From contig NZ_FQTT01000009.1 in the NCBI RefSeq assembly GCF_900098745.1, positions 518,717 through 582,716 of the forward strand: 64,000 nucleotides of DNA, given 5' to 3'. The number at the start of each line of letters is the position of its first letter. Position 1 is the first letter of the stretch. The notes under the pieces were generated by a model. That model was not told where the DNA came from. It saw nothing but the letters and a program-made list of their open reading frames with translations, and searched no databases. Source of the DNA: Actinomyces glycerinitolerans (lineage in GTDB: Bacteria; Actinomycetota; Actinomycetes; Actinomycetales; Actinomycetaceae). Position numbers and translations under genes: made by a program. This document shows positions 50,321-58,926 of this stretch, piece after piece.

Positions 50321-52045
50321 TTAGAAGTTCGGTGGGGTGTGCACCAAATCAATCCCAGGCGGGAATCGCCCTTTGCTTTGCAAGTCTTTGAGTAGGTCGA
50401 GCATTTCCGGTTCGGCCATGTGCCAGCGTATAGGCGTATTGGCGCCAACCGCCTGCACCGCCCGTACCTGCCGCTCCGCACCGTCCACCAATTCATCAAG
50501 CACGTCTGGGCCGAATGGGGTTTTGGTGAGGTTGTAGTAGGCGCCTTTGGCGTCGTGGAGGATGTCGTCGTAGTAGCCGTCGAACTCCACGCCGTTGACA
50601 TAGTAGGAGTCCTCAATAGTCACGCCGGTGACCTGCTCCTCATACGCCTGGGAGCGATTAGAGTTACTGTAATTCTTACCCGGCCCCCACTCGCCCGGAC
50701 CACCATCACTAGCACCACGGGTGGGCTTGCGCACACCCGGATAATGAATCCCGTCCCGCGGCGCATACGGACAATCAGCACCCTTACCCCCACGCGGACG
50801 CCCACCACCGCTGCCGGTGCCTGTCCCGCCTCCTTTGGGTCGGGAGGGGGTGCTGGAGGCCCGGGAGGCCCACGGGGTGCGGGGCGCGCGGGGTGTGGAG
50901 CCGGCTGTGGCCAGGGCGGGGTGGGGGCCCAGGCCCTTCAGCCCGTCGGACAGGTTGTCCATTAACGTGGTGGCTCGTTTGAACACGTCCCCCAGGCTGG
51001 AGGCGGACCTGACCACCGCGGTGACCTCACGCTTCAACCGGGTAGCCCACTTGAACACGTCCGACGCCAGGGAGGGGATCGCCCAGATAGCCGCCGCCCC
51101 CGCAGTCAGGGCGGTGGCGGCCAGCTTGGTGGTCAGCTTCGCCAGCACATCAGCGATCGCATCACGCACCATCTCATGCACGATCTGCACGATCACCGAC
51201 GCCACCGTCAACCCCTTGGAGATACCCCCAGCCAGGGAGGCCGCCAACGACAACCGGGCCGCGTTATCCGTCTGAAACGACTTATACGCATTGACTGCTT
51301 CGGAGGACTGCCCGGCCAGGCGCACCTGGATCGAGTCGGTCAAATCCACGCTACACGCATCCAGCTTGGTGGCGATGTTCGCCCACGTGTCCGCACCCGC
51401 AGTCACCTGACCCGGATCACCAGTGAGCTCATACAACCAGGTCTTGAGCGGATCCAGGTGCTCAATCGCCCACCCGATCCCCGCGCCCAGCACCTCACCG
51501 ATCGGGTCAGCAACCAAAGCGACCGTGTCGGCGACCGTGCCGAAACCAGCCAGCGCATCATCCACCCACGAATCCGTCTTCAACGCATCAACAACATCCT
51601 GGCCATCCTCAACCAGACGCAGACCCGACAACCCCGTCGACGAATCCTCCGCCTGCGCAACCAACGGATTACCACCAGCACCACCGCCGAAGGAACCACC
51701 ACCGGCGTAACCACCGGAGCCACCAAACCCGCCCCCGCCGGCGTAACCACCACCGGCGTAACCATCGGTACCGCCCCCGTACTCCCCAGCAGGCAAACCA
51801 CCAGTACCCGCACCCGCACCGTCACCGCCGCCGAAGCTGCCACCACCGCCACCGAAACCACCACCGCCACCGGCGCCGAAGCTGCTGCTACTACCAGCAG
51901 CCGTAGTGGCGGTAGCAGTACCGGCGGTGGCGGTAGCAGTGGTGGCGCCACCGGTGGTGCCACCACCATCGCTGGCGCTGGCGGTGCTGGTGGTGATGGG
52001 CTGGCCGGTGGCCGGATCACCCATCAGCTCAAAGTACTTATTCAC
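50321..52045 (-). CDS. Putative T7SS polymorphic toxin, Tox-REase-5-like C-terminus
   Basis: A 574-aa protein with no classical signal. The N-terminus (MNKYFELMGDP) leads into a Ser/Thr/Ala and then strongly Gly-rich segment (about 45-130). A helical domain follows (about 140-380), with WXG-like pairs and an Ala-rich membrane-compatible stretch (LAATALTAGAAAIWAIPSL). A Pro/Gly/Arg linker comes next, then a C-terminal toxin domain (about 460-574). That domain has the PD-(D/E)xK-type pattern: Asp489 in VEFDGYYDD and Asp498-x-Lys500 in HDAKG, then QVRAVQAV and IRWHMAEPEMLDLL. This matches restriction-endonuclease-fold toxins, probably Tox-REase-5. EspC-like and YbaB-like genes lie upstream and immunity genes downstream. 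Confidence 0.75.
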   Translation of the reverse strand: MNKYFELMGDPATGQPITTSTASASDGGGTTGGATTATATAGTATATTAAGSSSSFGAGGGGGFGGGGGSFGGGDGAGAGTGGLPAGEYGGGTDGYAGGGYAGGGGFGGSGGYAGGGSFGGGAGGNPLVAQAEDSSTGLSGLRLVEDGQDVVDALKTDSWVDDALAGFGTVADTVALVADPIGEVLGAGIGWAIEHLDPLKTWLYELTGDPGQVTAGADTWANIATKLDACSVDLTDSIQVRLAGQSSEAVNAYKSFQTDNAARLSLAASLAGGISKGLTVASVIVQIVHEMVRDAIADVLAKLTTKLAATALTAGAAAIWAIPSLASDVFKWATRLKREVTAVVRSASSLGDVFKRATTLMDNLSDGLKGLGPHPALATAGSTPRAPRTPWASRASSTPSRPKGGGTGTGSGGGRPRGGKGADCPYAPRDGIHYPGVRKPTRGASDGGPGEWGPGKNYSNSNRSQAYEEQVTGVTIEDSYYVNGVEFDGYYDDILHDAKGAYYNLTKTPFGPDVLDELVDGAERQVRAVQAVGANTPIRWHMAEPEMLDLLKDLQSKGRFPPGIDLVHTPPNF

Positions 52046-52110
52046 AGGGACTCTCCATTAAAGCTACGAATTCAGGAACAGCAGCGACGCCCCAGTGCCG
52101 GGGCCGCCGG

Positions 52111-52428
52111 CTACCAGCCGCTCAGCGCCCGGGCGCCGGCAGCAGCATCGGCGTCGGTCTCATCCAACTCCTGCGCCACAGTGCGCAAGTCCATGCCCGC
52201 CTCCTCCACACTCTCACCCGTACCGGTAACCGCGCCATTGACCGCCGTAGACAACAACGCATAAGCCGGCACAAACAAAGGCGAGCACATCACCCCGAAC
52301 GCGTCCGAGGCCAGCGCCTGCCCTGCGGCATCCAACGCCACGTCCACACCGTCAGCCACCCCCAGGGCGTCACCGCCACCCGAACGCAGCACACCGGTAT
52401 CAACCTCAATACCAGCAGTCACAATCAT
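52111..52428 (-). CDS. EspC/WXG100-like ESX secretion-associated protein
   Basis: A 105-aa helical protein. The N-terminus GIEVDTGVLRSGG and the block ASDAFGVMCSPLFVPAYALL resemble the EspC-type family of actinobacterial type VII secretion genes (recalled pattern: VDPDALR...FG). It should form a helical hairpin and may be co-secreted with, or chaperone, the toxin encoded 65 bases downstream. The ATG at 52428 has GGGGAG just upstream; the frame to 52464 would add 12 residues. Confidence 0.65.
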   Translation of the reverse strand: MIVTAGIEVDTGVLRSGGGDALGVADGVDVALDAAGQALASDAFGVMCSPLFVPAYALLSTAVNGAVTGTGESVEEAGMDLRTVAQELDETDADAAAGARALSGW

Positions 52429-52493
52429 CAACTCCCCACGCACCGAAACGAAACGAACACTCACTCAGGCAAACACCAGACAGCCGCACGACC

Positions 52494-52994
52494 TCAACGC
52501 CGCCCCGACCCGCCAGGCCCATCCCAGCCCGCAGGCCGCACCGGCATGGGCGCCACCCCCCACGCAGGCCGCCCACCGGACGCGCCCCCGCCAGGACCGG
52601 AGGCGGCCGCGCCCCCACCGGCCCCACCACCAGCAGTGTCCTGCTGGTAGGACTCCAGCACCCGGCGGCCCAGAGCCGAGTCCGCCCCCAGGGTCTCATC
52701 CACCACCAACCGCACCTGCTCGGTCGCCCGCCGACGCGCATCCGCCAAAGCCGCCATCACCGCCTCCGACAGGCCCCGCAACGACAAGCCCTCACTAGCA
52801 GGCAGGAACGTGATCCCCACCAGCCGGCCCGCCACATCAACCTCCACACGCACCTCACGCCCCCGCGAAACACCCCGAGCCCGGATACCCTCAGCCCGCT
52901 CCTGCATCCGCGCAGCCGCCCGCGCATCCCGCCGAGACCGCTCCACATCCGCACGAATCCGCGCCAAACGCGCCCCCAGGGAAACATCCTCCAC
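52494..52994 (-). CDS. YbaB/EbfC-like protein of the T7SS toxin locus
   Basis: About 166 aa from a GTG at 52994. A basic coiled coil (ARLARIRADVERSRRDARAAARMQERAEGIRA) is followed by the beta segments EVRVEVDVAGRLVGITF and a helix (LSEAVMAALADARRRATEQV), the order of the YbaB/EbfC fold. A Gly/Ala/Pro-rich tail follows. YbaB-like proteins are frequent in actinobacterial ESX loci next to EspC-like genes. Start choice is uncertain: an ATG at 53078 would add 28 Cys/Gly-rich residues that look unnatural. It is the first gene of the toxin operon. Confidence 0.6.
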   Translation of the reverse strand: MEDVSLGARLARIRADVERSRRDARAAARMQERAEGIRARGVSRGREVRVEVDVAGRLVGITFLPASEGLSLRGLSEAVMAALADARRRATEQVRLVVDETLGADSALGRRVLESYQQDTAGGGAGGGAAASGPGGGASGGRPAWGVAPMPVRPAGWDGPGGSGRR

Positions 52995-53118
52995 ACCCGC
53001 GACGGAAACGACCCCATAACGCCCGCACCACCCAAACCCCACGTGACAATAACCACAATCCACCACCGAGGCCATCAAGCAGCCACCACAGCGAGATCCC
53101 CGGTGCCGTCTGCGCCGA

Positions 53119-54831
53119 CTACTTGGGGGCCTGAAGCCCCTCCAGATCCTCGGCGTCGACCACCTCGTAGGCGTAGCCCTGCTCGGCCAGGAAGCGCTGC
53201 CGGTGCGCGGCGAACTCCTGGTCCACCGTGTCGCGGGCGACCACCGTGTAGAAGTGCGCCTGCCGCCCGTCGTCCTTGGGGCGCACGATCCGTCCCAGCC
53301 GCTGCGCCTCCTCCTGCCGCGACCCGAAGGAGCCCGACACCTGCACCGCCACCGAGGCGCCTGGCAGGTCGATGGAGAAGTTGGCGACCTTGGAGACCAC
53401 CAGTGTGCTCACCTCGCCGGAGCGGAAGGCCTCATACAGGCGCTGGCGCTCACGCACCGTCGTCGCCCCGGTGATCAGCGGCGCCCCCAGGTGCTCGGCC
53501 AGCTCCTCCAGTTGGTCCACGTACTGGCCGATCACCAGCGCCGACTCCCCGGGGTGCCGGGCCAGCAGGGAGTCCACGATGCGCAGCTTCGCCGGCGTGG
53601 AGGCGGCCAGCCGGTAGCGCTCGTCGGCCTCGGCGGTGGCATAGGCCATCCGCTCCCCGGCGTCCAGGGTGAGTCGCACCTCCGTGCACACGGCCGGGGC
53701 GATCCACCCCTGATTCTCCAGGTCCTTCCACGGGGCGTCGTAGCGCTTCGGACCGATCAGCGAGAACACCTCGTCCTCCCGCCCGTCCTCACGCACCAGC
53801 GTGGCCGTCAGCCCCAGCCGACGGCGGGCCTGCAGGTCCGCCGTCATGCGGAAGATCGGGGCGGGCAGCAGATGGACCTCGTCGTAGACGATCAGCCCCC
53901 AGTCGCGGGCGTCCAACAGATCCAGGTGCGGGTAGACGCCCTTCCGCCTGGTAGTCAGCACCTGGTAGGTGGCGATCGTGACCGGCCGGATCTCCTTGCG
54001 TGAGCCCGAGTATTCGCCGATCTCGTCCTCGGTAAGGGAAGTGAAGCGCAGCAGTTCCTGCTTCCACTGCCGCGCCGAAACGGCGTTAGTCACCAGGATC
54101 AGGGTGGTGGTGGAGGAGCGGGCCATGGCGGCCGCCCCCACCAGGGTCTTGCCGGCCCCGCACGGCAGTACGACGACGCCGGAGCCTCCCGCCCAGAAGG
54201 CGTCCACCGCCTGGGCCTGGTAGGGGCGCAGCGCGAAGGCGTCCGGCACGCCCGCGGCCACATCCGCCGCCGAGTCCTGCAGCGCGATCGGGTGCGCCTC
54301 GCCGTCGACATAGCCGGCCAGGTCCTCGGCCGGCCAACCCAGCTTGATCAGCTCCTGCTTGAGGTGCCCGCGCTCGGAGGGGTGCACCACCACGTCCGCA
54401 TCGCCCAGGCGCGTACCCAGCAGTCCCTTGGTGCGCTTGGAGCGCATCACCTCCGCCAGGACGGGGGCGTCGGTGGCGTGCAGTACCAGCCCGTGCGCCG
54501 GGTCGGTCACCAGCTGCAGCCGGCCGTAGCGCCCCATGGTCTCGGCGATCTCGGTCAGCAGGGCGTGCGGCACCGGGAAGCGCGAGTAGGTGATGAGCAC
54601 GTGGACCACCGTCTCCGCATCCAGGCCGGCGGCGCGCGCGTTCCACAGGGCCAGCGGCGTGATCCGGTAGGTGTGAATGTGTTCGGGGGCGCGCTCGAGC
54701 TCGGCGAAGGGCGCGATGGCGCGGCGGGCGTCGGGGGCGTCGGGGTGGGCGACCTCCAGCAGGACGGTCTTGTCACTCTGGACGATCAGGGGACCGTCGG
54801 GCAGGGTGGGGGAGTAGCCGGAATCTGACAT
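53119..54831 (-). CDS. DNA repair helicase XPB
   Basis: A 570-aa superfamily 2 helicase matching the bacterial XPB (ERCC3-like) family. An N-terminal damage-recognition-like domain (1-195) precedes the helicase core: LRPYQAQAVDAFW, Walker A LPCGAGKT (222-229), DEVH (317-320) and the XPB-specific RED motif (Arg347-Asp349). The second RecA domain has the SRQEEAQRLGRIVRPK block. It unwinds DNA 3' to 5' and is linked to repair in actinobacteria. In mycobacteria its gene neighbours a Helicase_C_3-type gene; here that partner is about 5 kb away, beyond a sugar operon. Confidence 0.94.
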   Translation of the reverse strand: MSDSGYSPTLPDGPLIVQSDKTVLLEVAHPDAPDARRAIAPFAELERAPEHIHTYRITPLALWNARAAGLDAETVVHVLITYSRFPVPHALLTEIAETMGRYGRLQLVTDPAHGLVLHATDAPVLAEVMRSKRTKGLLGTRLGDADVVVHPSERGHLKQELIKLGWPAEDLAGYVDGEAHPIALQDSAADVAAGVPDAFALRPYQAQAVDAFWAGGSGVVVLPCGAGKTLVGAAAMARSSTTTLILVTNAVSARQWKQELLRFTSLTEDEIGEYSGSRKEIRPVTIATYQVLTTRRKGVYPHLDLLDARDWGLIVYDEVHLLPAPIFRMTADLQARRRLGLTATLVREDGREDEVFSLIGPKRYDAPWKDLENQGWIAPAVCTEVRLTLDAGERMAYATAEADERYRLAASTPAKLRIVDSLLARHPGESALVIGQYVDQLEELAEHLGAPLITGATTVRERQRLYEAFRSGEVSTLVVSKVANFSIDLPGASVAVQVSGSFGSRQEEAQRLGRIVRPKDDGRQAHFYTVVARDTVDQEFAAHRQRFLAEQGYAYEVVDAEDLEGLQAPK

Positions 54832-54928
54832 GGGCGGGAGTATCGCAGCCGTGGACCGCCGCCCGCCGTGACCCAGGCGACGCCTTCACCGCCAGCGGAG
54901 CGGCGCCCACGAGAAGTGCGTCGCGGGG

Positions 54929-56185
54929 TCAGGAGAAGTTCTCCAAAAGGAAGGCTTCGGCCTCCTCGCACCAGATGCCATCGTTGGCTTCAACGATGTC
55001 GGCAAGAGTCGCGTATCTGCGGTCCTGGGCGGCCTTGGCTCGCAGATCGGCGAGTGCCACGAGCGGCATGGTTGCCCAGGGGTAGAAGAGCTTCTTCCCG
55101 CCGGGAGTTTCCTTGAAGTGCTCCAAAGTGTGGGGAACGGCGTCGAGCCCGCCCACATGGGTGATCATCAGGGAGGGGTTCAACTTGCCCTCGGCGGTCA
55201 GCTGGAGGGCCTCGAGCATGTCAGACCGTGCCCCACCGGATGTGCCCACTACGTGCGCGGACTCGTAGTGGACGTCGTAGAAGTTGAATGTCGCGGAGAA
55301 GTCCTTGTCGGTCGGCCCGGCGAAGAAGTTCAGGCAGCAGTCTCGGCCCTTGAGCCGGTCCGCCATCTCCAACAAGGGGCGGCTGGCGGCAAAGACCATG
55401 ATGTCGTCGAAGCCCATGCTATGGGGGGTGTGTCCGCGCAGCAGATCAACGGGGTCGTCGCAGCCCGCCGTGTTGAGGTACACCAGCCGGCGGCCCGTTC
55501 CCTCCAGCCGTTCGGGCGGCAGGAGTCGTCGCGCGCGATCTAAACGCGTTTGGTCAATGTCGGTGACGATGATCAGAGTGGGCTGGTACGGGCCGTTGAG
55601 CGCGTACTCGACGGCGGCCAGGCCCATGGGGCCCGCCGCTCCTAGGAGAGCGAGTGCCCCGCCCCTCTTGATGCCCATCTCGTGCTCGTAGACGTACTGG
55701 GTTGTGTGGTAGCTCGCATGAAAGGCGCCGATGATGCACATGAGCGGCTCGGCGAGACAGCCATTGGCCATGTAGGTGCCGTCGTAGGGGAGGATCGCGT
55801 CCTTGTCGATCGCGACCTCGGGGACGATCGTGTACGTCGCGTCCCCGCCGTAGGCCGGGTAGCTGTAACCGGGGGAGTAGCCCGAGGGCAGTCCCATAGC
55901 GGGTTGGATGACGATGCGCTGCCCCACCCGGTAGCGGCCGGTCAACTCCGAGCCGACCTCGGCGATCTCTCCGCTGAATTCGTGGCCGGTCATGACTGGG
56001 TGCTCGGCCACGTCGTCGGGCACGCGCTTGTGCTCGGCGCCGAGGCAGTACGCCTTGTAGGTCGAGTAGCACATGCTCGATGCCGCTACCTTCATGAGAA
56101 CCTCGCGGGGTCCGAGCGGCGGCAGCTCATTCTCGGCTAGTACCGCCTTGTGAGCGCCTGCGATGTAGACGGCCCTGGTCTTCAC
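54929..56185 (-). CDS. Zinc-type alcohol dehydrogenase, sorbose-1-phosphate reductase-like
   Basis: A 418-aa medium-chain dehydrogenase. The zinc-site region reads MCYSTYKAYCLG and then MTGHEFSGEIAEVG. A Rossmann segment (ALALLGAAGPMGLAAVEYAL) and IIVTDID form the NAD(P) site. Motifs and length suggest the SorE-like L-sorbose 1-phosphate reductase group, and the SorC-type regulator and PTS in the same cluster support oxidation or reduction of a ketose or hexitol phosphate. The start overlaps the EIICB gene by four bases. It is the last gene of the operon. The substrate is inferred. Confidence 0.8.
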   Translation of the reverse strand: MKTRAVYIAGAHKAVLAENELPPLGPREVLMKVAASSMCYSTYKAYCLGAEHKRVPDDVAEHPVMTGHEFSGEIAEVGSELTGRYRVGQRIVIQPAMGLPSGYSPGYSYPAYGGDATYTIVPEVAIDKDAILPYDGTYMANGCLAEPLMCIIGAFHASYHTTQYVYEHEMGIKRGGALALLGAAGPMGLAAVEYALNGPYQPTLIIVTDIDQTRLDRARRLLPPERLEGTGRRLVYLNTAGCDDPVDLLRGHTPHSMGFDDIMVFAASRPLLEMADRLKGRDCCLNFFAGPTDKDFSATFNFYDVHYESAHVVGTSGGARSDMLEALQLTAEGKLNPSLMITHVGGLDAVPHTLEHFKETPGGKKLFYPWATMPLVALADLRAKAAQDRRYATLADIVEANDGIWCEEAEAFLLENFS

Positions 56186-57642
56186 TTGTCCGCCTCCTGC
56201 TGGGACTCGATCCGGGAGTAGAGGTCGTCGATGTGGGCGTCGGAGAGGTAGTTCTCGATGGAGACGATCTCAACGCCCGGGTTGGCATTGGCTGCTCTCT
56301 CGGCGAGGTTCTTGTGCGTGACGATGACGTCAGCGTCGTCGGGAACCCTCTCAATGGCGGTGTTGCCGACCTCGACGCTGATGCCGGCCTCGTCAAGCCG
56401 TTTGCGGAACAGGCTGGCGCCCATGGTGGACGATCCCATGCCGGCGTCGCAGGCGAAGATGACCTTGCCGATGGTCTTGGTCGCAACCTGCGTTCCGTCA
56501 GCCGTTACGGCCGCGAGCAGGCCCTTGCCCTCCTGCTTCATGGCGGCGCTGCGGGCTCGCGCCTGCTCGAACTCGGCGTCGCCGATGGCGGCGTCCTTGC
56601 GGGCGGAGGCGCGCAGCAGGGCTGCGTTGACGAGGAAGGAAACGAGGGTGGCTACGACGACGTCGGCGACGATGCCCAGGTGGTTGCCGCGGGGCGTGAG
56701 CATGATGTAGGCGAAGATCGACCCCGGCGAGGGGCCGGCCACCAGGCCGGCGTTGAAGACCTGCGCGGTGGCGATGCCTGAGGCCGCGCCGGCCATCATG
56801 CCGAGCAGGGTGATCGGCTTGGCGAGCACGTACGGGAAGTAGATCTCGTGGATGCCGCCGAGGAAGTGGATGATCATGGCGCCCGGGGCGGTCTCCTTCA
56901 TGATCTTGTTGCCGGAGAAGAGCCAGTAGGCGATGAGCAGGCCCAGGCCGGGGCCGGGGTTGGAGGCGAGCACGAAGAAGATCGACTTGCCGGCCGTCTG
57001 GGCGGCCTGCATTCCGAGCGGGTAGTAGATGCCCTGGTCGATGACGTTATTGAGGAACAGCACCTTGGCGGGCTCGTTGAGGACAGCGACCAGGGGGAGC
57101 ACGCCGGTGTTCACAAGGGCATTGATCACCCAGGTCAGACCGCTGTTTAGCGACTCGATGACGGGGCCGATGAATTTGAAGGAGATGATGCACAGGACGA
57201 ATCCGATGATGCCCAGGCCGAAGTTGTTCACGACCATCTCGAAGCCGGGGCGGATTCGGGGTTGGATGATCCCGTCCCACCTCTTGATGATCCAGGCGCT
57301 GAGCGGGCCCATGACCATCGCGCCCAGGAACATCGGTATGTCGGAGCCGACAACGAGTCCGATGGTTCCGATGACGCCGGCGACGCCGCCGCGCTGGCCA
57401 TGCACGAGGTGGCCTCCCGAGTACGCCAGCAATAGGGGGAGCATGTACTTGATGAGAGGATCAACTAGCGTATTGAGGCTCTCATTGGGGATCCATCCGT
57501 CGGGGATGAATAGCGCGGTGATCAGGCCCCAGGCGATGAAGGCGCCCATGTTCGGGATGACCATGGCGGTGAGGAAACCTCCGAATGCCTGCAGGCGTGC
57601 GCGTCCCGAGGGCGAGGGTGCAGTGGATTGGTGAGTGGTCAT
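56182..57642 (-). CDS. PTS mannitol-type EIICB component
   Basis: A 486-aa fusion. The EIIC part (1-350) has about eight membrane segments and the conserved GGIHEIYFPYVLAKP block of mannitol-family permeases. The EIIB part (about 390-486) has the active-site Cys398 in IFACDAGMGSSTMGA. The separate EIIA gene at the start of the operon supplies the phosphate. Both ends overlap neighbouring genes by four bases. It should import mannitol or a related hexitol or ketose. The accompanying sorbose-type dehydrogenase argues against assuming mannitol. Confidence 0.92.
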   Translation of the reverse strand: MTTHQSTAPSPSGRARLQAFGGFLTAMVIPNMGAFIAWGLITALFIPDGWIPNESLNTLVDPLIKYMLPLLLAYSGGHLVHGQRGGVAGVIGTIGLVVGSDIPMFLGAMVMGPLSAWIIKRWDGIIQPRIRPGFEMVVNNFGLGIIGFVLCIISFKFIGPVIESLNSGLTWVINALVNTGVLPLVAVLNEPAKVLFLNNVIDQGIYYPLGMQAAQTAGKSIFFVLASNPGPGLGLLIAYWLFSGNKIMKETAPGAMIIHFLGGIHEIYFPYVLAKPITLLGMMAGAASGIATAQVFNAGLVAGPSPGSIFAYIMLTPRGNHLGIVADVVVATLVSFLVNAALLRASARKDAAIGDAEFEQARARSAAMKQEGKGLLAAVTADGTQVATKTIGKVIFACDAGMGSSTMGASLFRKRLDEAGISVEVGNTAIERVPDDADVIVTHKNLAERAANANPGVEIVSIENYLSDAHIDDLYSRIESQQEADK

Positions 57643-58364
57643 GCGTGGTCACTTTCGTGTAGAAGCCCGTCGCGATCCATGGTGAGGACGAGATCGGTGC
57701 CGTTGCGGAATGAGTGGTTGAGGGCGCGTTGGATATTGGGGCCGTCGCTGCGCTCGTAGAAGGAACGGGCGGCGTCCGTACTGAGGCCTCCCTGCACCTT
57801 GCGTGCTATGAGGCGTCTGGCGAGGAGTTCTTCGGGCGCGGCGATGAAGACGGTCAGGTCTGCATGGCGGCGAAGACTCCGCCAGCCGGGTTCGTCGAGG
57901 AGTAGCCAGTTGCCCTCTACGAGAACATGTGAGGCAGTCAGTGCGTCGCCGTCGGTGACGACGTCGTGGAGTACTCGGTCATAGCGCGGCCAGGTGATGT
58001 CCTCCCGGCGTGCCCGTATGAGCGCACGGTTCAACGCCTCTAGATCGAAGCTCTCCGGCGCCCCCTTGACGTCGGCCAATGTGATGGCGCACCCGTCACG
58101 GACGATGGTGCGTCGGTCGAGTTCCGCCTGGGGCAGGTGGAATCCGTCCATGCCCACGCATTGAAGGTCCGGGGCGAGGCGTTGTGCGAGTATTTCGGCG
58201 AGAGTGGACTTGCCGGTGCCCGGCGGGGCGGCGAGGAAGGCGAAACTGCGGCGGCTCGCGGGCGGGCGCCGCATCCAAGCCGCGACTGCCGGTTCGAGCA
58301 GCTTCGAGACGCCATCGGAGTCCTCTTGAATCTCCTGCTCGAGGCCGTTGACGACGAGCCTCAT
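57639..58364 (-). CDS. P-loop sugar/nucleoside kinase (FrcK/YggC-like)
   Basis: A 241-aa kinase with Walker A APPGTGKS (46-53, Lys52), the substrate block VGMDGFHLPQAELDRR, KGAPESFDLEALNRAL and WPRYDRVLHDVV, features of the uridine kinase/pantothenate kinase-like group that includes the fructose kinase FrcK. In this operon it probably adds a phosphate to a sugar or sugar phosphate. It overlaps EIIA and EIICB by four bases on each side. Which sugar it acts on is not visible. Confidence 0.82.
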   Translation of the reverse strand: MRLVVNGLEQEIQEDSDGVSKLLEPAVAAWMRRPPASRRSFAFLAAPPGTGKSTLAEILAQRLAPDLQCVGMDGFHLPQAELDRRTIVRDGCAITLADVKGAPESFDLEALNRALIRARREDITWPRYDRVLHDVVTDGDALTASHVLVEGNWLLLDEPGWRSLRRHADLTVFIAAPEELLARRLIARKVQGGLSTDAARSFYERSDGPNIQRALNHSFRNGTDLVLTMDRDGLLHESDHA

Positions 58365-58804
58365 GACTCTGACGGGGTGAGGATCTGTGCCACCCGGACG
58401 GGGTCCTCGGATTCGCGGAGCTCGTTCATGAGGCCGGAGTCCATGAGCGTTTCGGCCAGGGCGGTGAGGAGGGCAAGGTGCTCTTGGGAGTCATTGGCGG
58501 CGAGGGTGAAGAAGAGCCGGATCGGCATTGAGGGGTCGTCCATAAGGGCGACGTCCTCGGTGGTTGTCAGGAGGCTGAGCCCAGTACCGAGCGCTCCCTC
58601 CTCCGGGCGGGCGTGAGCGAGCAGAACTCCGGGGGCTATGAGCATGTAGGCGCCGTTGCGCTCGAGGCCGGCAAAGACGGCATCGACGTAGGTCGGCGTG
58701 ATGAGTTGGTGCTGCTCGAGGAGTGCGGCGCTGCGCCTCATGAGGTCGCGCCAGTCGTCGGGGGGTGTCTGGAGGGCAAGCATTGAGGGGTCGACTGTGA
58801 CCAC
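58361..58804 (-). CDS. PTS EIIA component, mannitol/fructose type
   Basis: A 147-aa phosphocarrier of the PTS_EIIA_2 family with phospho-His64 in LLAHARPEEGALG. The GTG at 58804 is well supported by AAGGAG upstream. It is the first gene of the four-gene operon that continues with kinase, EIICB and dehydrogenase. A SorC-type operator lies 14-27 bases upstream of the start, so transcription is probably blocked or altered directly by the divergent regulator. Confidence 0.9.
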   Translation of the reverse strand: MVTVDPSMLALQTPPDDWRDLMRRSAALLEQHQLITPTYVDAVFAGLERNGAYMLIAPGVLLAHARPEEGALGTGLSLLTTTEDVALMDDPSMPIRLFFTLAANDSQEHLALLTALAETLMDSGLMNELRESEDPVRVAQILTPSES

Positions 58805-58817
58805 GGCGGTCTCCTTG

Positions 58818-58850
58818 TGCTCATATGAGCATCATTGCTCGTATGGGAGT
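58818..58850. promoter_or_regulatory. SorC-type operators 1 and 2
   Basis: TGCTC-ATAT-GAGCA (58818-58831) is a perfect palindrome. A second, weaker copy is TTGCTC-GTAT-GGGAGT (58835-58850), where only the left half is fully conserved. Both share the core TGCTC-N4-GAGCA with operator 3 and lie close to the EIIA start. Confidence 0.65.
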
Positions 58851-58901
58851 ACAATAAGGGTGTAGGGCCGTGCGCGTCAAGGCCGCTCGGAACATATACG
58901 C

Positions 58902-58917
58902 TTGCTCAGACGAGCAA
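58902..58917. promoter_or_regulatory. SorC-type operator 3
   Basis: TTGCTC-AGAC-GAGCAA is a perfect 16-bp palindrome immediately before the AAGGAGG ribosome site of the SorC-family gene. It has the same half-site as operators 1 and 2, so the regulator probably controls itself and the divergent PTS operon together. Confidence 0.68.
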
Positions 58918-58926
58918 GGAGGTGCC

